Part shown: positions 1-40,102 of the stretch, piece by piece
Position numbering within the stretch: the stretch's first letter is position 1
Layout: every line of letters starts with the position of its first letter
NCBI RefSeq assembly: GCF_021134715.1
Contig: NC_060018.1
Location: 5,535,501-5,599,500, forward strand
Length of the DNA: 64,000 bases
Origin: Daphnia pulex
Lineage: Eukaryota; Arthropoda; Branchiopoda; Diplostraca; Daphniidae
Reading direction: 5' to 3'
The notes under the pieces: model-generated
What the model saw: the letters and a program-made list of their open reading frames with translations, nothing else
The model's database searches: none
What the model was told of the DNA's origin: nothing
Position numbers and translations under genes: made by a program

Positions 1-2843
1 CTTCTTCTTCTTCTTTTCTTTTTTGGGTCTCTGCGGTCGGGACACAAAGTCATCGGTACCAACGGATATGCAACACACAATGTCCTTCGACTAGTGTACT
101 ATAGTATAAACCACCATGTGTATTTCATCATCCATCATATTTTATTTTTGTTTTTTTTTACTACAATTCTACGAGTTAGTCGACCTTTTACACCTAGTGC
201 TCGCAGAAGTACCTCATTACGTGCCAGCAGTCGGTGCCACTACGAAGTTGCTCAAACCCCGCGCAAAATTTCGAGGCGCTAAATTCGAAACAAATTTTTG
301 GGAGTCAAGTGAAAGCCCAATGGTTGGGGAGGGGGGGAGGGAAAGAGGTCAACTGGCGCATCTACTCCGCGAAAAAGAAGAAGAAAATTCACATTCCAGT
401 AAACGGACACGACAGAAAGCGGCAGATGGACACAAGACCGTGTGGAATTGAGAAGAGGGGAAAATAGGAGGGGGGTCCTAGAGTTTTTTTCTTTTTAGTT
501 GTGGCAGAATCCAATAAAAAAATCTAAAAGAAAAGGAAGAAAAAAGAGAGAGAGAAAAAAGCGCAAAAAAAGGGAAAAATAATAACCTGGGCGTGCAATA
601 AAATGAAAGAAGACGAGCTATTGAGGATGAGTCGGTCAAAAAAGGCGAAGATGTAAACAAAAGATCCCCAAAAAGAAGAAGAAGAAGAAGGGCTGGGCAG
701 GGCTATGCCATAAAGTTCCCGTGTAACGCATCTCTCTCCCAAGTCACAAGGAGAAGAAGAAGAAGACCCCTTTGCGGATCTGGCGCCCCACCCTCACGAA
801 TCCTACAAGATTTTTCTTCGTTTTCCTTTTGTTCTCAGCTGCTGTACGAGCGCGAGCAGAAAAACAGATTTTTGTTTTTTTTTTTCCTTCGAGGTCGAGG
901 CTCATCCTTTCAAAGCGACTCTGGCGTAGAGAGAGAGAGAGAGATTTCTCGTAAATCTTTTCACAGATATAAATAAAGATGCTGCCCATTATTTCCCCTT
1001 GTGGCCACACCCACCCAAGAAAATAGACACGCTCAGCCAAGCCAACAACAGCGACGCCGGCGCGGCCAACGAAAAAAATAAAAATAAAAAAAAAAGATGT
1101 TTGATATTTGTTTCACATCGGTTGGATTATATAAACGTCTCCGACGACCTTCCGATGGACCCGCAGTCACACACACAGTCGTACGATTGTAATTCATTTC
1201 ATGTTGGGCATTTTGCCTTTTTTTTTAAATTTTATAGCCGGAATACAATGTCGTGATGTTTGACGTAACATTGGGAAATGTGCGTACGTGTGTGAGGGAG
1301 GAGGACGATATGTCCCGAGGTCATCAAAGAAATGGGCAGGGCTTTTTTAAAAAAGCAACTGAAATCTCGTGGAAGGCGGATGAAGACAGCGGGAACAAAG
1401 TCAATTCGATTCATTAGACGGACAGTTTGGTCAATGTAATCTCAACGTTTAAAGTCCGTTAGTGCTCGTTGTGTAACGTCGATATCGTTCATATAATGCG
1501 GGGGGGACGAAGAAATTAAAGAAATAATGTTGGTACAAGAAGAAGAAGAACAAGAAGAATGTTGGTCGAGGACAAAGCGGGAAAAATGAGAAGCTGAAGG
1601 TGCCGCTGCTGCGGCCGCGCCCCATCGACTCTCTTCGCCCATGGGCGAGGACATTCACGACACCCATCTACAACCCCCGCGGCTGTATTTTGGTTGAAAA
1701 GAAAGAAAAAAAAAGAACTAGCCTTTCAACAGTTCATTTATTTCCCAGAGCCCAAAAAGAAGGAAAACCGAAAGGCAAACGAATCGAGTAATCGACAAGC
1801 GAATTAAATCCTTATAAACTCGTTTCTGATTTTTTTGCGACAACAACGTAGTTAAAAAAGAGAAGAATACATTCATGCGCAGAGTAATTTGTATTAGTTA
1901 CATTCCAATCACGTTAAGGTTTTACTCTCCTCAATTTGTTTCGTGATTTCTTTGAAAAAGATTTGTTTTTTATATATCACCAAATGTTTTCTTGTATTGT
2001 GAATGACCTCAATATTTTTCCAGGCTCATCCCAGTTCATCACAGCGACACGCCCAAAGCTCTTGACTTGTTGACTTTCTCTCTCACTTTTCCCGAAGAAA
2101 AAACAACAAAACAAACGTGTCGTCTATCGCTTCGAACGACCATCGTGAATTCGCTTTTTGCTTATTTTAGCCCTTCATTTTTTAGATGAGGATATATCTG
2201 GTATTGCATCCATAAAATGGCGACGTCCTTTCGCAATGAATAGAGCCGATATAAAACTAAAACCGAAATAAATTCAAAGGGAAATCTTGTCTCCTGCAAA
2301 GTGACTGGACTTTTTCCATTCAAATTTCTGTTTTCAAACTTGATTATACCAATGTCCATCCTTCTTCCTCTACAAGTGGCTGTCAACTTTCACTCTGGTT
2401 AGAAAACCGAAAAGATGATGATCTTGGTTCTTCTAAGAATGCATAATAACGCGGCGCTAATAAGGACAGATAAAAAAAATATTTATATAGGGAATAATTT
2501 TACGTTTAAAAGGGAAAAAATCGTCAGGTTGTTTAGGTATGACCTCTTCTTTCACCGTCGAGAAAACGGCGGAGCCGAGAGGTCACACACACACAGGACA
2601 CCGGTTATTAAATAAGTATAGACGAGAGCTAGTATCTGCACGGGAGTGCGTCTACACTAATCCACATTCCCGATGGTCGGATGATTGGCCTTGCCTGGCA
2701 AAGTTGAAGCCTTGGCCATTTTTTATTATTCCGCATTTCTTTTGTCGAAATTTTGTTCTTTTCTTCTTTACCTGCGCGAAACAAAACCCCCCAAAATGGC
2801 AAAAAAAAAAACTAAAAATTATCTTTTTTTTTCTTTTAAAAAG
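1..2843. other. Low-complexity intergenic or intronic DNA
   Basis: AT-rich DNA with many short CTT, GAA, GA and poly-A/T runs. No ORF with family similarity, RNA gene or reliable promoter was recognised on either strand. It may be upstream DNA or an intron of the KLF-type gene. Confidence 0.6.
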
Positions 2844-2961
2844 AAATGATTACTCCTTCCCCTGCTGATGGCGATATGTATGTACCTTCTTCTTCTTCGG
2901 CTGGCCACGCCCTGGAGCCGAATAGTCGCTTCGCCACTGTCTGGATGCACAACACACCGAG
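2844..2961 (+). CDS. Candidate upstream coding exon (unassigned)
   Basis: A GC-richer island in AT-rich DNA. An ATG at 2846 has A at -3 and an in-frame TAA nine bases upstream. It opens a 38-codon frame ending at the good donor CCGAG|GTAAAG. The peptide is not repetitive and looks protein-like (ends NSRFATVWMHNTP). It leaves in phase 2, while the first certain KLF exon starts in phase 0, so an extra exon would be needed between them. A stretch at 10491-10590 has acceptor TGTTAAG, the required one-base entry and a phase-0 exit at GTAATA, and could fill that role. Both are hypotheses only. Confidence 0.25.
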
Positions 2962-5900
2962 GTAAAGAGAAAACATTCTTTAAAAAAAAAAAGAAAAATT
3001 AAATGAAATTGATTTTAATTTGCTGTTACTATGCACACATCGATTTCTTTGGATTCGAATTTTTTTACATGCGCGTGATGGTTTTATTTGAGACGTCGGG
3101 AATCACAAGACAGATGTGCACCCGCTGTAGATCCGGGAATTCGATATCAAGGGCGTTGACAAAAAAACATCTCAACTTGTAATAATAACAATCAGCCAAC
3201 TTTTCTCGAATGGCAAGTCAACAAGGGACAACTTTATGTCTCCAATAAAAAGAACACGAAATTCCAATAATTGCAAACGTTGGAGAAAAAAAAACTTCCC
3301 AAATTGGAATAAAAACCAATGCTATTATTGTCATCAAATAAGAAAATTGATAAAATCGGTTGTAAAAAAAATGATATCCCCCCTCCCTTCTCCCACCAAA
3401 TTATTTATGACGTCGCCAAAAGAGGAAAGAAAAAAAGTAAATAAATTTCAGATTTCGCAGATGATATTCCATCATTGAAATGCAATTTGACAGTTGAGTG
3501 ATTTCGCATATTAGGCGGCCATCGATAAAGTCAAGGTACAAAACTTTTTTGAAGGAGGATGTTGTTGTTGTTGTTTTTGTTTTTTCGGTTTTTGTTTGAT
3601 TCTTTTTCGAACGAGGACGACAAGCCAAAAGGACGGGACACAGACACACACGGCGGGACCGAACCCCCCCGCCTGATTATGCGCTCACGTTCGCTCACTT
3701 CTCCTTTAACAACGAATGGAAACCCCCCATGGGGCAACACTCGACGATTGATTGGGTTGCCTTAGCATCAAACCGGGGAACCAAAAGTCTCTGCTCTGTG
3801 TGTCTGTGTGTGATCTCTGTGTGTGTGTGGACTCGGCAGGCACTGCTGCGCAATATACGCACGCAAACAGGGTCGGATCGTATAATTCCTGCGTTGTTTC
3901 TTTCGTGAACGATTTGACGTAGCCGAAAAACAAAACAAAAGTTTTTATTTTTTTAAGGGGGAATCCACCGTTTAGCGTGAACAAAAAATATATTTTCATA
4001 TTATTATTATGTACCTGCGTGTGAGCGGATGGAGATATAGTCAGGTGGGGGGCCAAGCCAGTCAGCAGCAGCTCGCAGAGTAGAAACGTTTAAATAAATA
4101 TACCTTAGGACCTTCAAATAAATAAATAAATAAATAGGTAAAAAAAAGGGGGGGGGAAGGCGCGTCAGCAGCTTGTGTATATGCTATACTGGGATATAAT
4201 ATGTAAGTATGGAAGGGGGGAGGGGAATGATTGTGCTGTGTGTGTGTGTGAGCCCGGCGGGTAATTTCGAATCGCAGGAAGTAACAGATGACTTGCAAAG
4301 GTTCTTCTCCTTTTTATCCCTCCCCTCTTCCCACCACTCCCGCGTCTTTATTATTATATAATAATGTTATTTTTATTGCCTTTTTTTCTTTCTCTCTCGT
4401 CTGGTTTGCCTTCCATTGCGGACTGGCTGGTAGCCCACAGCCAAGGAGCGCAATAAGCGGTTGGGATTTCAGAGAAAGAAACGAAAAACGGTTCGTTACA
4501 GATGAATAAAAAAAAAACGAGCGTCCGCTTTTGACCGTGGGGACGTCGAGTCTAAAAAAAAGGTGTGGCCATCTCACGCATGTAACAACGTGTATAGTAA
4601 TAAATACTGAGTCAGTGGCTTAGTATTATTAATCCCCCCCTTCTAGTAAAGCGAAGAAAAAAAAACAACATTTTCCAGGAATACCATTATACTACTGGCT
4701 TTGATCTCCACGAGTTCTTTTGACAAGAGGTTCAACCACCGTCATCATCTTCTTCTTGTGCCCCCTTCGTTTTTACGATTGCCTTGACCATTAAGGGAAT
4801 TGTAAAAGAAACGAAAGAAAAACGAGAGAATAAAGAAGAAGAAGAAAAAAGGCTAATTCGCCAATTATTGTTTCAATAAGGAGAAGCACGGCAACTCGTG
4901 GCCTTGTGTACCGTGACGGAACGAGAGCAAAATCATAATTTGCCTATAGCCACAGGGACAATTGCAGCAGCAGCAGCAGCAGCAGCTCTACAAATGGATT
5001 GACTAAATAAGTAACTACCAGAGAAAGAAGTGGATCAGGATTGTTTAACTTGTATACACAACAATGTGAGACAAATTTAATCCTGATATTTCTCTCGGGC
5101 TCAATTGCCTTTAGGGGGGGTTTGACTATAGACCTCCCTTCCTGGTTATTCCAAACAGCCTGGGCTGTATAGTAATATAGAGAAAGCGACCTGAAGAAGA
5201 AGAAGAAGAAGAATATAAAAATCTACATTTCAATACCGACCGTCTCTCTGCTGGCCAGCCCAGCCACACCCCGACTCTCCCCAACTGGATATGTCAGGGA
5301 TTCAAGATTCTTCCCTCCTATAGGCGCATTACCATAATTGTTTTACATATTCTCTTCTCCCCATCTTATAAGCTCTGTCCTACTCAGTTTCACCGATGTT
5401 GAGATTCCAAAGATGTTCAATGTATTTTTCCATTTTAATTTCCATCGGGCGAATGAGAAACTAAAACACAAAAATTATATTTATAAACAAGCGCCAAAAA
5501 AAGAATACACGGAAGCACCAAAATGTTTCTCGTGTTTATATATATACCCTACTACGCAAAGGTCAAATGATCGTGTGAATTTATCAAGTGAATAAACTGG
5601 CAAATCAACAAGTTCCGTCCGCGCATTTGTCACGTATCACATCGCCGCCGGTCTAACGAGAAATCAAATTCTCGTTCTCTGGTTCCCTGGAACCCCAGTC
5701 GACTCTCGTTGCCTTTTTATATACTGAAATTGATAATAAAGGCGGTCAAGCCGGATTGATTGGATTCGAGGAGGATTTTTTCCTTGATTGGACGGACACG
5801 GTAGAGATTGTAGATGAAGAGATAAGGACGTTTATGTATTCGCTGGCTCATTAGTGACCAAAAAAGACATAACTTCAATCCAGTTATTCTAATGATTTCT

Positions 5901-6396
5901 TATTGATTCTTGAGCCGATTGGATTTCAATCAAATATGCCGAACGTTGACGGCCGACTCACCTTACTTGGCTTAAACAGTTATTGGATCATATCCAAAAC
6001 CAAAGCAAATAATAAAAGCAGAAAAAGCGACAAGAGGAAAAAAAGAAACGGTTCTGAACTGCTCAGTGTGTGTGTGTGCATAGAGCCATTTAATTGCGAA
6101 GAATGTATGGCAGATGATGAATGGACGGACACACACAAAGACCTTCACTACCCGAGTGGAATCATCCACAAAATCTTTGGCAAAAACGAACAGCAGCCAG
6201 CCAATATATTTATACATCTCCTTTTTCTTCTTCCAGCACGAAAGAGCAACAAGCAGTCAGCCAGCCAGCTAGCAGACTGTGTCGAGTTAAAGAAAAATAG
6301 ACACGCCCCCCTTTGAGAGTTCGTCTGCTAGTCAGAGAGACCCTGAGGGCCCGCCCTTCATGCGTCCCTTTGCTTTTTCCAACTTTTTCAAAATGT
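2962..6396. other. Non-coding, microsatellite-bearing DNA
   Basis: Contains GT-, AAAT- and CAG-type repeats and homopolymers. A good isolated donor-like GTAAGTAT occurs at 4203 without a convincing exon before it. No gene recognised. Confidence 0.6.
4964..4986. repeat. CAG trinucleotide repeat
   Basis: About seven uninterrupted CAG units in non-coding DNA. A similar run lies at 52110-52131 in the unresolved 5' half of the receptor gene. Confidence 0.9.
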
Positions 6397-6430
6397 TCAG
6401 TCGTTGTAGTGCCTTGCGCCAGGTCGGACG
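6397..6430 (+). promoter_or_regulatory. Inr + DPE core promoter candidate
   Basis: TCAGTC at 6397-6402 matches the arthropod initiator with +1 A at 6399. GGACG at 6426-6430 falls exactly at +28 to +32 and fits the DPE consensus RGWYV. There is no TATA box. The exact spacing makes this stronger than a single motif. It could start a KLF transcript on the plus strand, about 6.1 kb before the first certain coding exon. Confidence 0.4.
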
Positions 6431-9400
6431 TGCCTTTTATTTTCTGTATATCATCGGTTATTTTTTTTTTGAATTTTTAAATTAAAGGAAAGAATATATA
6501 TATATTGTTTGGTTTTTACCCACACATACGTACGTTTTTCCTTTTGGTTGATGAGACGAAAAACAAGCCAAACTGTTTCAGTTGAAAGAAAAAAGAGTTT
6601 GTGGATTTGGTTGGCAATTGTGTTGGGCAAGACCTGGGACTCGTTCGTTGCCACAACGACAGCTGTGAACCGTGAACAAGTGTTTTCCTGTGTTTTTCTC
6701 TCTTGGGTGTATTTGTGTGCGTGATTCTTTTTTTACCTGTGTGTGTGTGTGTGTGTTTGTTGGTGCCACCAAGACCACGTTGATGCCCTGTGTGCAAGTT
6801 TTACCTCGTGTTCGGCTCTGTAGTGGTCGCCATTTGGGGGCTAACAAGTGTTTTTTTTCTGGTTATTATATTTTCCAAGTGTTTCGTTCGTGCCATGACT
6901 CGTGGATTCGACAACAAGTGTCGGACAGATTAAAAAGAAAACTTAGTTTTGGACGACGTTCGTCTTGGAAAAGCCGGTCACACCACGTGGACATTTTTAT
7001 TTTTCGTGGAAATTTTCTCTCATTTTCGGATGAATAATCATTGAATAATCCCCAGTACTCCACAACTGCAGCTCAACGGCGAATCTTCGTGAAATTGTGG
7101 TTTCATCATCATTAGACACCGCCTACATGGTTTACCTGGTAATATATTGCACCTTCCATTATTCTTAGTCCTCTCGAATCCTAGTCTTATGACAACAATT
7201 GAAATGGGGCCGTAAGCCATCAGTGTACATTTTCGCACGCTTTCAAATCAGTTGAACAGCCCCAGAAAAATCCAATCTGTTTCTTTTCTTTCTTTCTTTC
7301 GATTCTTTTTCGATTATCGCCACCACCACCAGGGCACTCTACACACTGGCCTTGGACTCACGTGGCGTCGTGTTGGCCGCGAAAATTTTCCCCCTCTTTT
7401 TTTTTCTTTTTAATTTGAAAACACAATCGATGAATAAGCCCCCAAAATTTTGACATTGGTAAAATTATGTAATTTATCAAAAGAGTTGACCACCGAAATG
7501 AAAGAAAAACAACTTTTTTCGGTTATATTTTTCCCGTTACGCTGACTGACCGGGCCCCTCCTTTCGGCGTAATTTATGGTGTCAAAAATTTTTGCCGAGG
7601 TTTTTTATTTGAAAAAAAAAAATTGTTATTATTATTTTTCGAAGCTTCAAGGCTTTTCGTGATGCCTTGGAATCGAAAACAAAAATGCAATCATTTTTGT
7701 TTTTTCGTCTCACTCATGTCCGGAGGATGGAATCATTGATAGGATTAGTCGATCAAGCGGTGGGCGTGTCTGGGATCAGCACACACACACTCACAGAGCA
7801 TTGAACGCCGAGTTGAAACAAGACGAGACAAAAAAACTAGAAAAACACGAAAGTCGAAAACGAGAGAAAAAGGGCGGGGTCGAATGCACCGGTCGAGGGG
7901 ACGTTTGTTCGTATCTTTTTCGTCCGAGAGTTCGAAAGACTCTGTGTAATGTTGTTGCTCCACGTGCATCATCGCAGTTACACCACACACATGCAAACGA
8001 AACGGAGAAAATAATTGAAACGCAGAAGAAGAAGAACAGGTTGACGCCCTCGTGCCCACTCCTTTTTCTTGTTCATTATTGTCAATTTGAATGTCGAAAT
8101 CGTCTTGGCAGACTTAACATTTTCTCGTTTTGGACGCTGCTCGAAAGTGTTTTTGATTTTATTGAAATGGAAGAGATTGGCCGATTGCAATGTCATTCAA
8201 ATTTGTCTAATGAAGAACTGATACCCATCGTCTTACAAGGTCTGAATTTTATTTTATTTTGAAACACACACTATCAGATTGTGTGGATAGGGGCTCGATT
8301 CTCTTACACAAAGGGCGTTTTCCTCACTGGTGTGTGTTAAAAAATAAAACAACAACCGAATTTTTTGTTTTGTTTTTTTCTTCTCCCTAACATGCCTAAC
8401 GGGCAACCCAGCCCAAAAATTGTTGTTTTCTCTCTTAACCGAGAAAATTATAAAAAAAAAACCTTAGTTTAAGGGGGAAGAAGAAATGTCTTTAGATGCG
8501 GGAGTCTCTCTCTTTTTTAAAGGAGGTTCAACCTCTTTCACCCCCTCATCCTCGATTCTAGACCTCTCCCCCTCCACATTACAATTTTCTCTTATAAAGA
8601 AAAGGAAATTTTGAGAAAGAAAAAAAAACGAACCACCTTCTTCTTCTAGAAAAATATAAAAAGGGAAGAAAAACATTTCTCCCCCTCGCTGACACACGTA
8701 GGGAAAGAAATTCCAGCTCGTCTTGTTTATACCCTTTTTGTGGGTGTGTGTGTGTGTGGGGTGAGCCTCCACCCCAAAAGCCAAAGGTATATAATATGCG
8801 TCGTGTTCTACTACTGCCTTCCTTCACCTGTGTGTGTGTGTGCACACAGGTAAAAGGAGGATGGATGTAGGGGGGTTTCAAAATGAACGACCTCTACCAT
8901 ATTCGCCCCTTCGGCTGAGAATGACCTGCACACCGACTTGGAAGGGGGAAAAATAAGAAAGAGAAAAAAAGATGGACATGAGATATATATAAACTACTAC
9001 CATCATTCCCCCCTCTGCCGCCATTTTCCATCCATTTTTACGGGTGTAACCCCCCCCCTACCCCACCTGAAAAGAAGAAAAAAACCACTCCCATACCCCA
9101 CCTGCTGTCATCTATAATGACTTCCACGGTTCCGTGTTCTGCTCACACAAGAAGAAGAAGAAGAAAAACTGTGAGCTGGAACCGAAAGAATAAAAGACGA
9201 AAGAAACCGTATCGTCGGCCACACCACATAATCAGGTCGCCAACTGTATGATGATGATACTCTATCGCCTTCTCCAACCCAAAGGATAGAAGAACATCAA
9301 CTTTTTTGATGGCTCTTTCTTGTTTTTGTTTCGAATTTTCCTTCTTCTTCTTGTTTTCTTTCGTAATTTTGTGTGTGTGTGTGTGTGTGTGGAAGGGGGG

Positions 9401-12400
9401 GAATTCTTTTTTATTGCGTCGAATGAGATGCAAACGAGGTTTAACAAGTCCCTTTGGCCCATCAGCAAAGAGAGAAAATGCTGCGCCATGGTGCGCCAGA
9501 GCGACACCCAATGACAATGGCCTGATTATACGTTTGCGAGCACCTTCTCTTGTCTTCTGGCTCTTTAATGGGATTCATAAAAAGGCCAAAAAGAAGAAGA
9601 AGAAGAAGAAGGAAATAAAAGTTGCAGACAAACGACGACCACTAGTGCTACTCAACTCAAGAGAGTTTGTTCAATTTGATTCTTCTTCTCTAGTGTTTCT
9701 TTCCATTTTACTTTTTAAATTTAACTACTGGTGGATTCCATAAACTGAAGAGGAAAAAAAAACACCAGTGGCCAAATAACAAAAAGGAAGTTCTCTCTAC
9801 ATAAAAGAATAAAACATTCCGGACGTTTTGAGAGAAAGAAAGGAAAAACAAAAAAATAGAGAGTTGGGTGTGCTCACATATTTCTCTTGTTCCTGGCCGC
9901 CTGTCAACCGCAACTTTGTTTTTTCTTCCTTTTCTTTCCGTGGGAGTCAAACGTATACGGAACCGGGAACTTGTAGAGTTTTTTTCCCTAGTAGCGAGGG
10001 CCGTATGTGAGCTATTTCCGAACAAAGGTCCCACCCCTCTCCGCCAAAACCAACAAAAAACTAGAACTGAAACAAAAAAAGAAAACTGTCAACTTGTTAT
10101 TTAATCTTATTTTAAGAAAGAAAAAAAAAGATCGTAGAATCGTGATTTCAGAAGGTCACGTCCCTCCCTCCATTCGCTTTACGAATTTACGTTTTTAGTG
10201 ATTGTGTAAGTGGCTTATTTGTTTTGCTCGAGAGGGGCTAAACCTGTTTCCCCTGTATATGGTAGGAAAACTCCGCCCAGGGAGAAAAGAGAGCTCCTTC
10301 TTTCGTTGACCCCCTCATCCATGTAGTTACTACGACTTGACGAAAGTCAAGTAGAGAAAAGTTGTGTGCTGTTACATCAGATGACCCTCTTTTTTTTCCC
10401 CTCATTTATCAAGGTAGTGCTGAGTGATTCCTTTTAAGAAGGGCCCCCCTTTCCACAGACGTAGACTTACTTTCCTCCTCTGCTGTTAAGCTTTGAAATC
10501 ATCTTGAGCCGAGGCAGAAATGAAACAACAGGTGGGGCCGCCGCCAGTTTGACCTACCCCGAGGTTTCAGAGTGCCCCCCGTCTGCAATCGTAATAGTGA
10601 TGAAGCACTTGGCGACGCTCTACATCCTTTTGGGACGACTCTCAGCTATTCCTCAGGTGGTTGTCGTCTGCTGTCATGACGACACTCCCAAGTCTCTTTT
10701 TTATCTCTCCCCCATTCGACACACCCCCTGAGACTCTCGTCATGCCAAGTCACGCCAAGCACCTGAGAAGTGGGGGAGGGACACGTTAATCACAGTTATT
10801 CCCTTTTTTTCTCTTCTCTCACGGAGCGTCAATTTCTTTCTTCGACTCCCGTTCGATGAACGACATCCAACCAGATTTTTTTTTGCATGGACTGTTTTTC
10901 TTTTAATAAAAATAAAATCGTAAATGGATGAAATGGGTGGGGAAAAGGGAGATGAGGCGAGATGGTTCATTTTCATTCCTGTTTCTTTTTTTTTCTTTTC
11001 TTTCTCTCCAAAACAAAATTGTTGGGCCTTTTATGGGACCCATCGCCAAAAGGGTCAAGCAACCCGGACATGTTAGGCAATAACTCACTGAAGCGCGTCA
11101 CGAAGGCGACTCGCACGGCACGCGGTAAAACATATCAGAGAAAACAAAGAAAAATATTTTTTTGAAGGAAGATGTCAAGAAAAAATCAGAAGAAATGGGT
11201 AACGTCCTCTTCGACATACTTTGAATGTCTAAATCTCTGATGAGTACAAGGACGAACCAGTAATTCGACGATGACATTTCGAGAAATGTTCAAAAATGGA
11301 AGTTTTTTTTGTGTGTGTGTGTGTGCAAAAGTCAGTCTGGTTAGAACCGCTCTTTCGAAAATAAATTCTTATCTTTCTGAAATTATAAAAACTAATCACG
11401 AAGAAGGAAGGTAGAAAAATGCACGGTGATAGGAGACACTGAGGAACTCTTCTCTTGCTTTATAATACAAACAAGTTTCAATCAAACAAGACATTCCACT
11501 TGATTCAGTTGTAATGCGCTTGGCTGAGCGCGCACGCAGTGTGCGCCTCATCATCCACAAACCCAGTTACGGAAGCGTTGCCCCCCTCCCGATTTTCCGC
11601 ATATTTGAAATGATTGAAATGTGTTTTTTTCTTTTCTTTCCTCCTCGGTTAGCTAATATTCTTTCCTTCAAGTTATTTTTGGCTGATTTCGTCATAAAAC
11701 TTGTCAGAAACAAAAAGTGATGATGTGGTTTCTTTTTTTTTTCACGTTTGATTAGCCGAGCGTATTCGTTTATTCGGGGGCTGATAAAAATAGTTTCCTG
11801 TCTCCTTTCATTCTTGCAACGACAAATTTAGAAAAAAAAGACCACCAACGCTCGCTTCTTTTTATTTTGCCAGCGAAATGGCTCTCCTTTTTGTAAAAAA
11901 AAGTCCCGCCACCTATCGTATATCCATACCCCCCATCCACTAATACCAGACGATAGCGGAGGAAGGCGCTTCCCACCTGTTGGCACTTAAATAAAAGGAA
12001 GGAAAGAAAAAAACCTCTCAAGGAACTTGTTGCAACGGTTTGTTGTAAATCACAAGATCTTTTTTTCTTCTTGTGCAACTGACCAGTGTTATTGGCCATC
12101 CACGGTATCGGTCAATATTATAGCATAGGACCAAAAAGAGCTTCAAGATGATTAGTAGAGCGGGACTCGAAGGCCCCAAGCGGACCCCAAAAGCCTAGGA
12201 TGTAATTTTTCTTTTCTCCCCTCTCTTTCGTCTCTTTTAAGAGCATCTTGTTGGCAGTTGGTTGAAATCTTGTAGAGAATCTGGGCCTCTACTTTTACGG
12301 CACCTTTTGATGCTTTGGTGTTATTTCTCCTCGAGCCAATCGGCAAGAACAATGGGAACGTAATGAACGTGGCTGGCATTTCTAATGTACCGTAATATGC

Positions 12401-12508
12401 TGATTGGAAGTGCATTAATTACTAGACTGGGTTAATGCTCAAATCAAATTAACTGATGCCAACTCTTTTATTTTCTTTCTCTTCTCTCGAATTTCCAACG
12501 ATTTCCAG
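6431..12508. other. Presumed 5' region/first intron of the KLF-type gene
   Basis: Mostly simple-sequence DNA. A short ATG frame at 8167 (24 codons, good start context) ends at a weak donor GTCTGA in a phase that does not match the 12509 exon. A frame at 10491-10590 is discussed with the 2844 exon. Neither is supported well enough to call. Confidence 0.5.
9371..9391. repeat. (GT)10 microsatellite
   Basis: Clean GT dinucleotide run in non-coding DNA. Similar GT/AC runs occur at 6739-6756, 34192-34210, 36161-36179 and 46557-46587. Confidence 0.95.

Positions 12509-40102
<27,594 letters not shown>

Noticed and set aside
8167..8239. First KLF coding exon with ATG at 8167
   Set aside because: Weak donor GTCTGA and exit phase 1 do not match the phase-0 start of the 12509 exon without using an unlikely acceptor.
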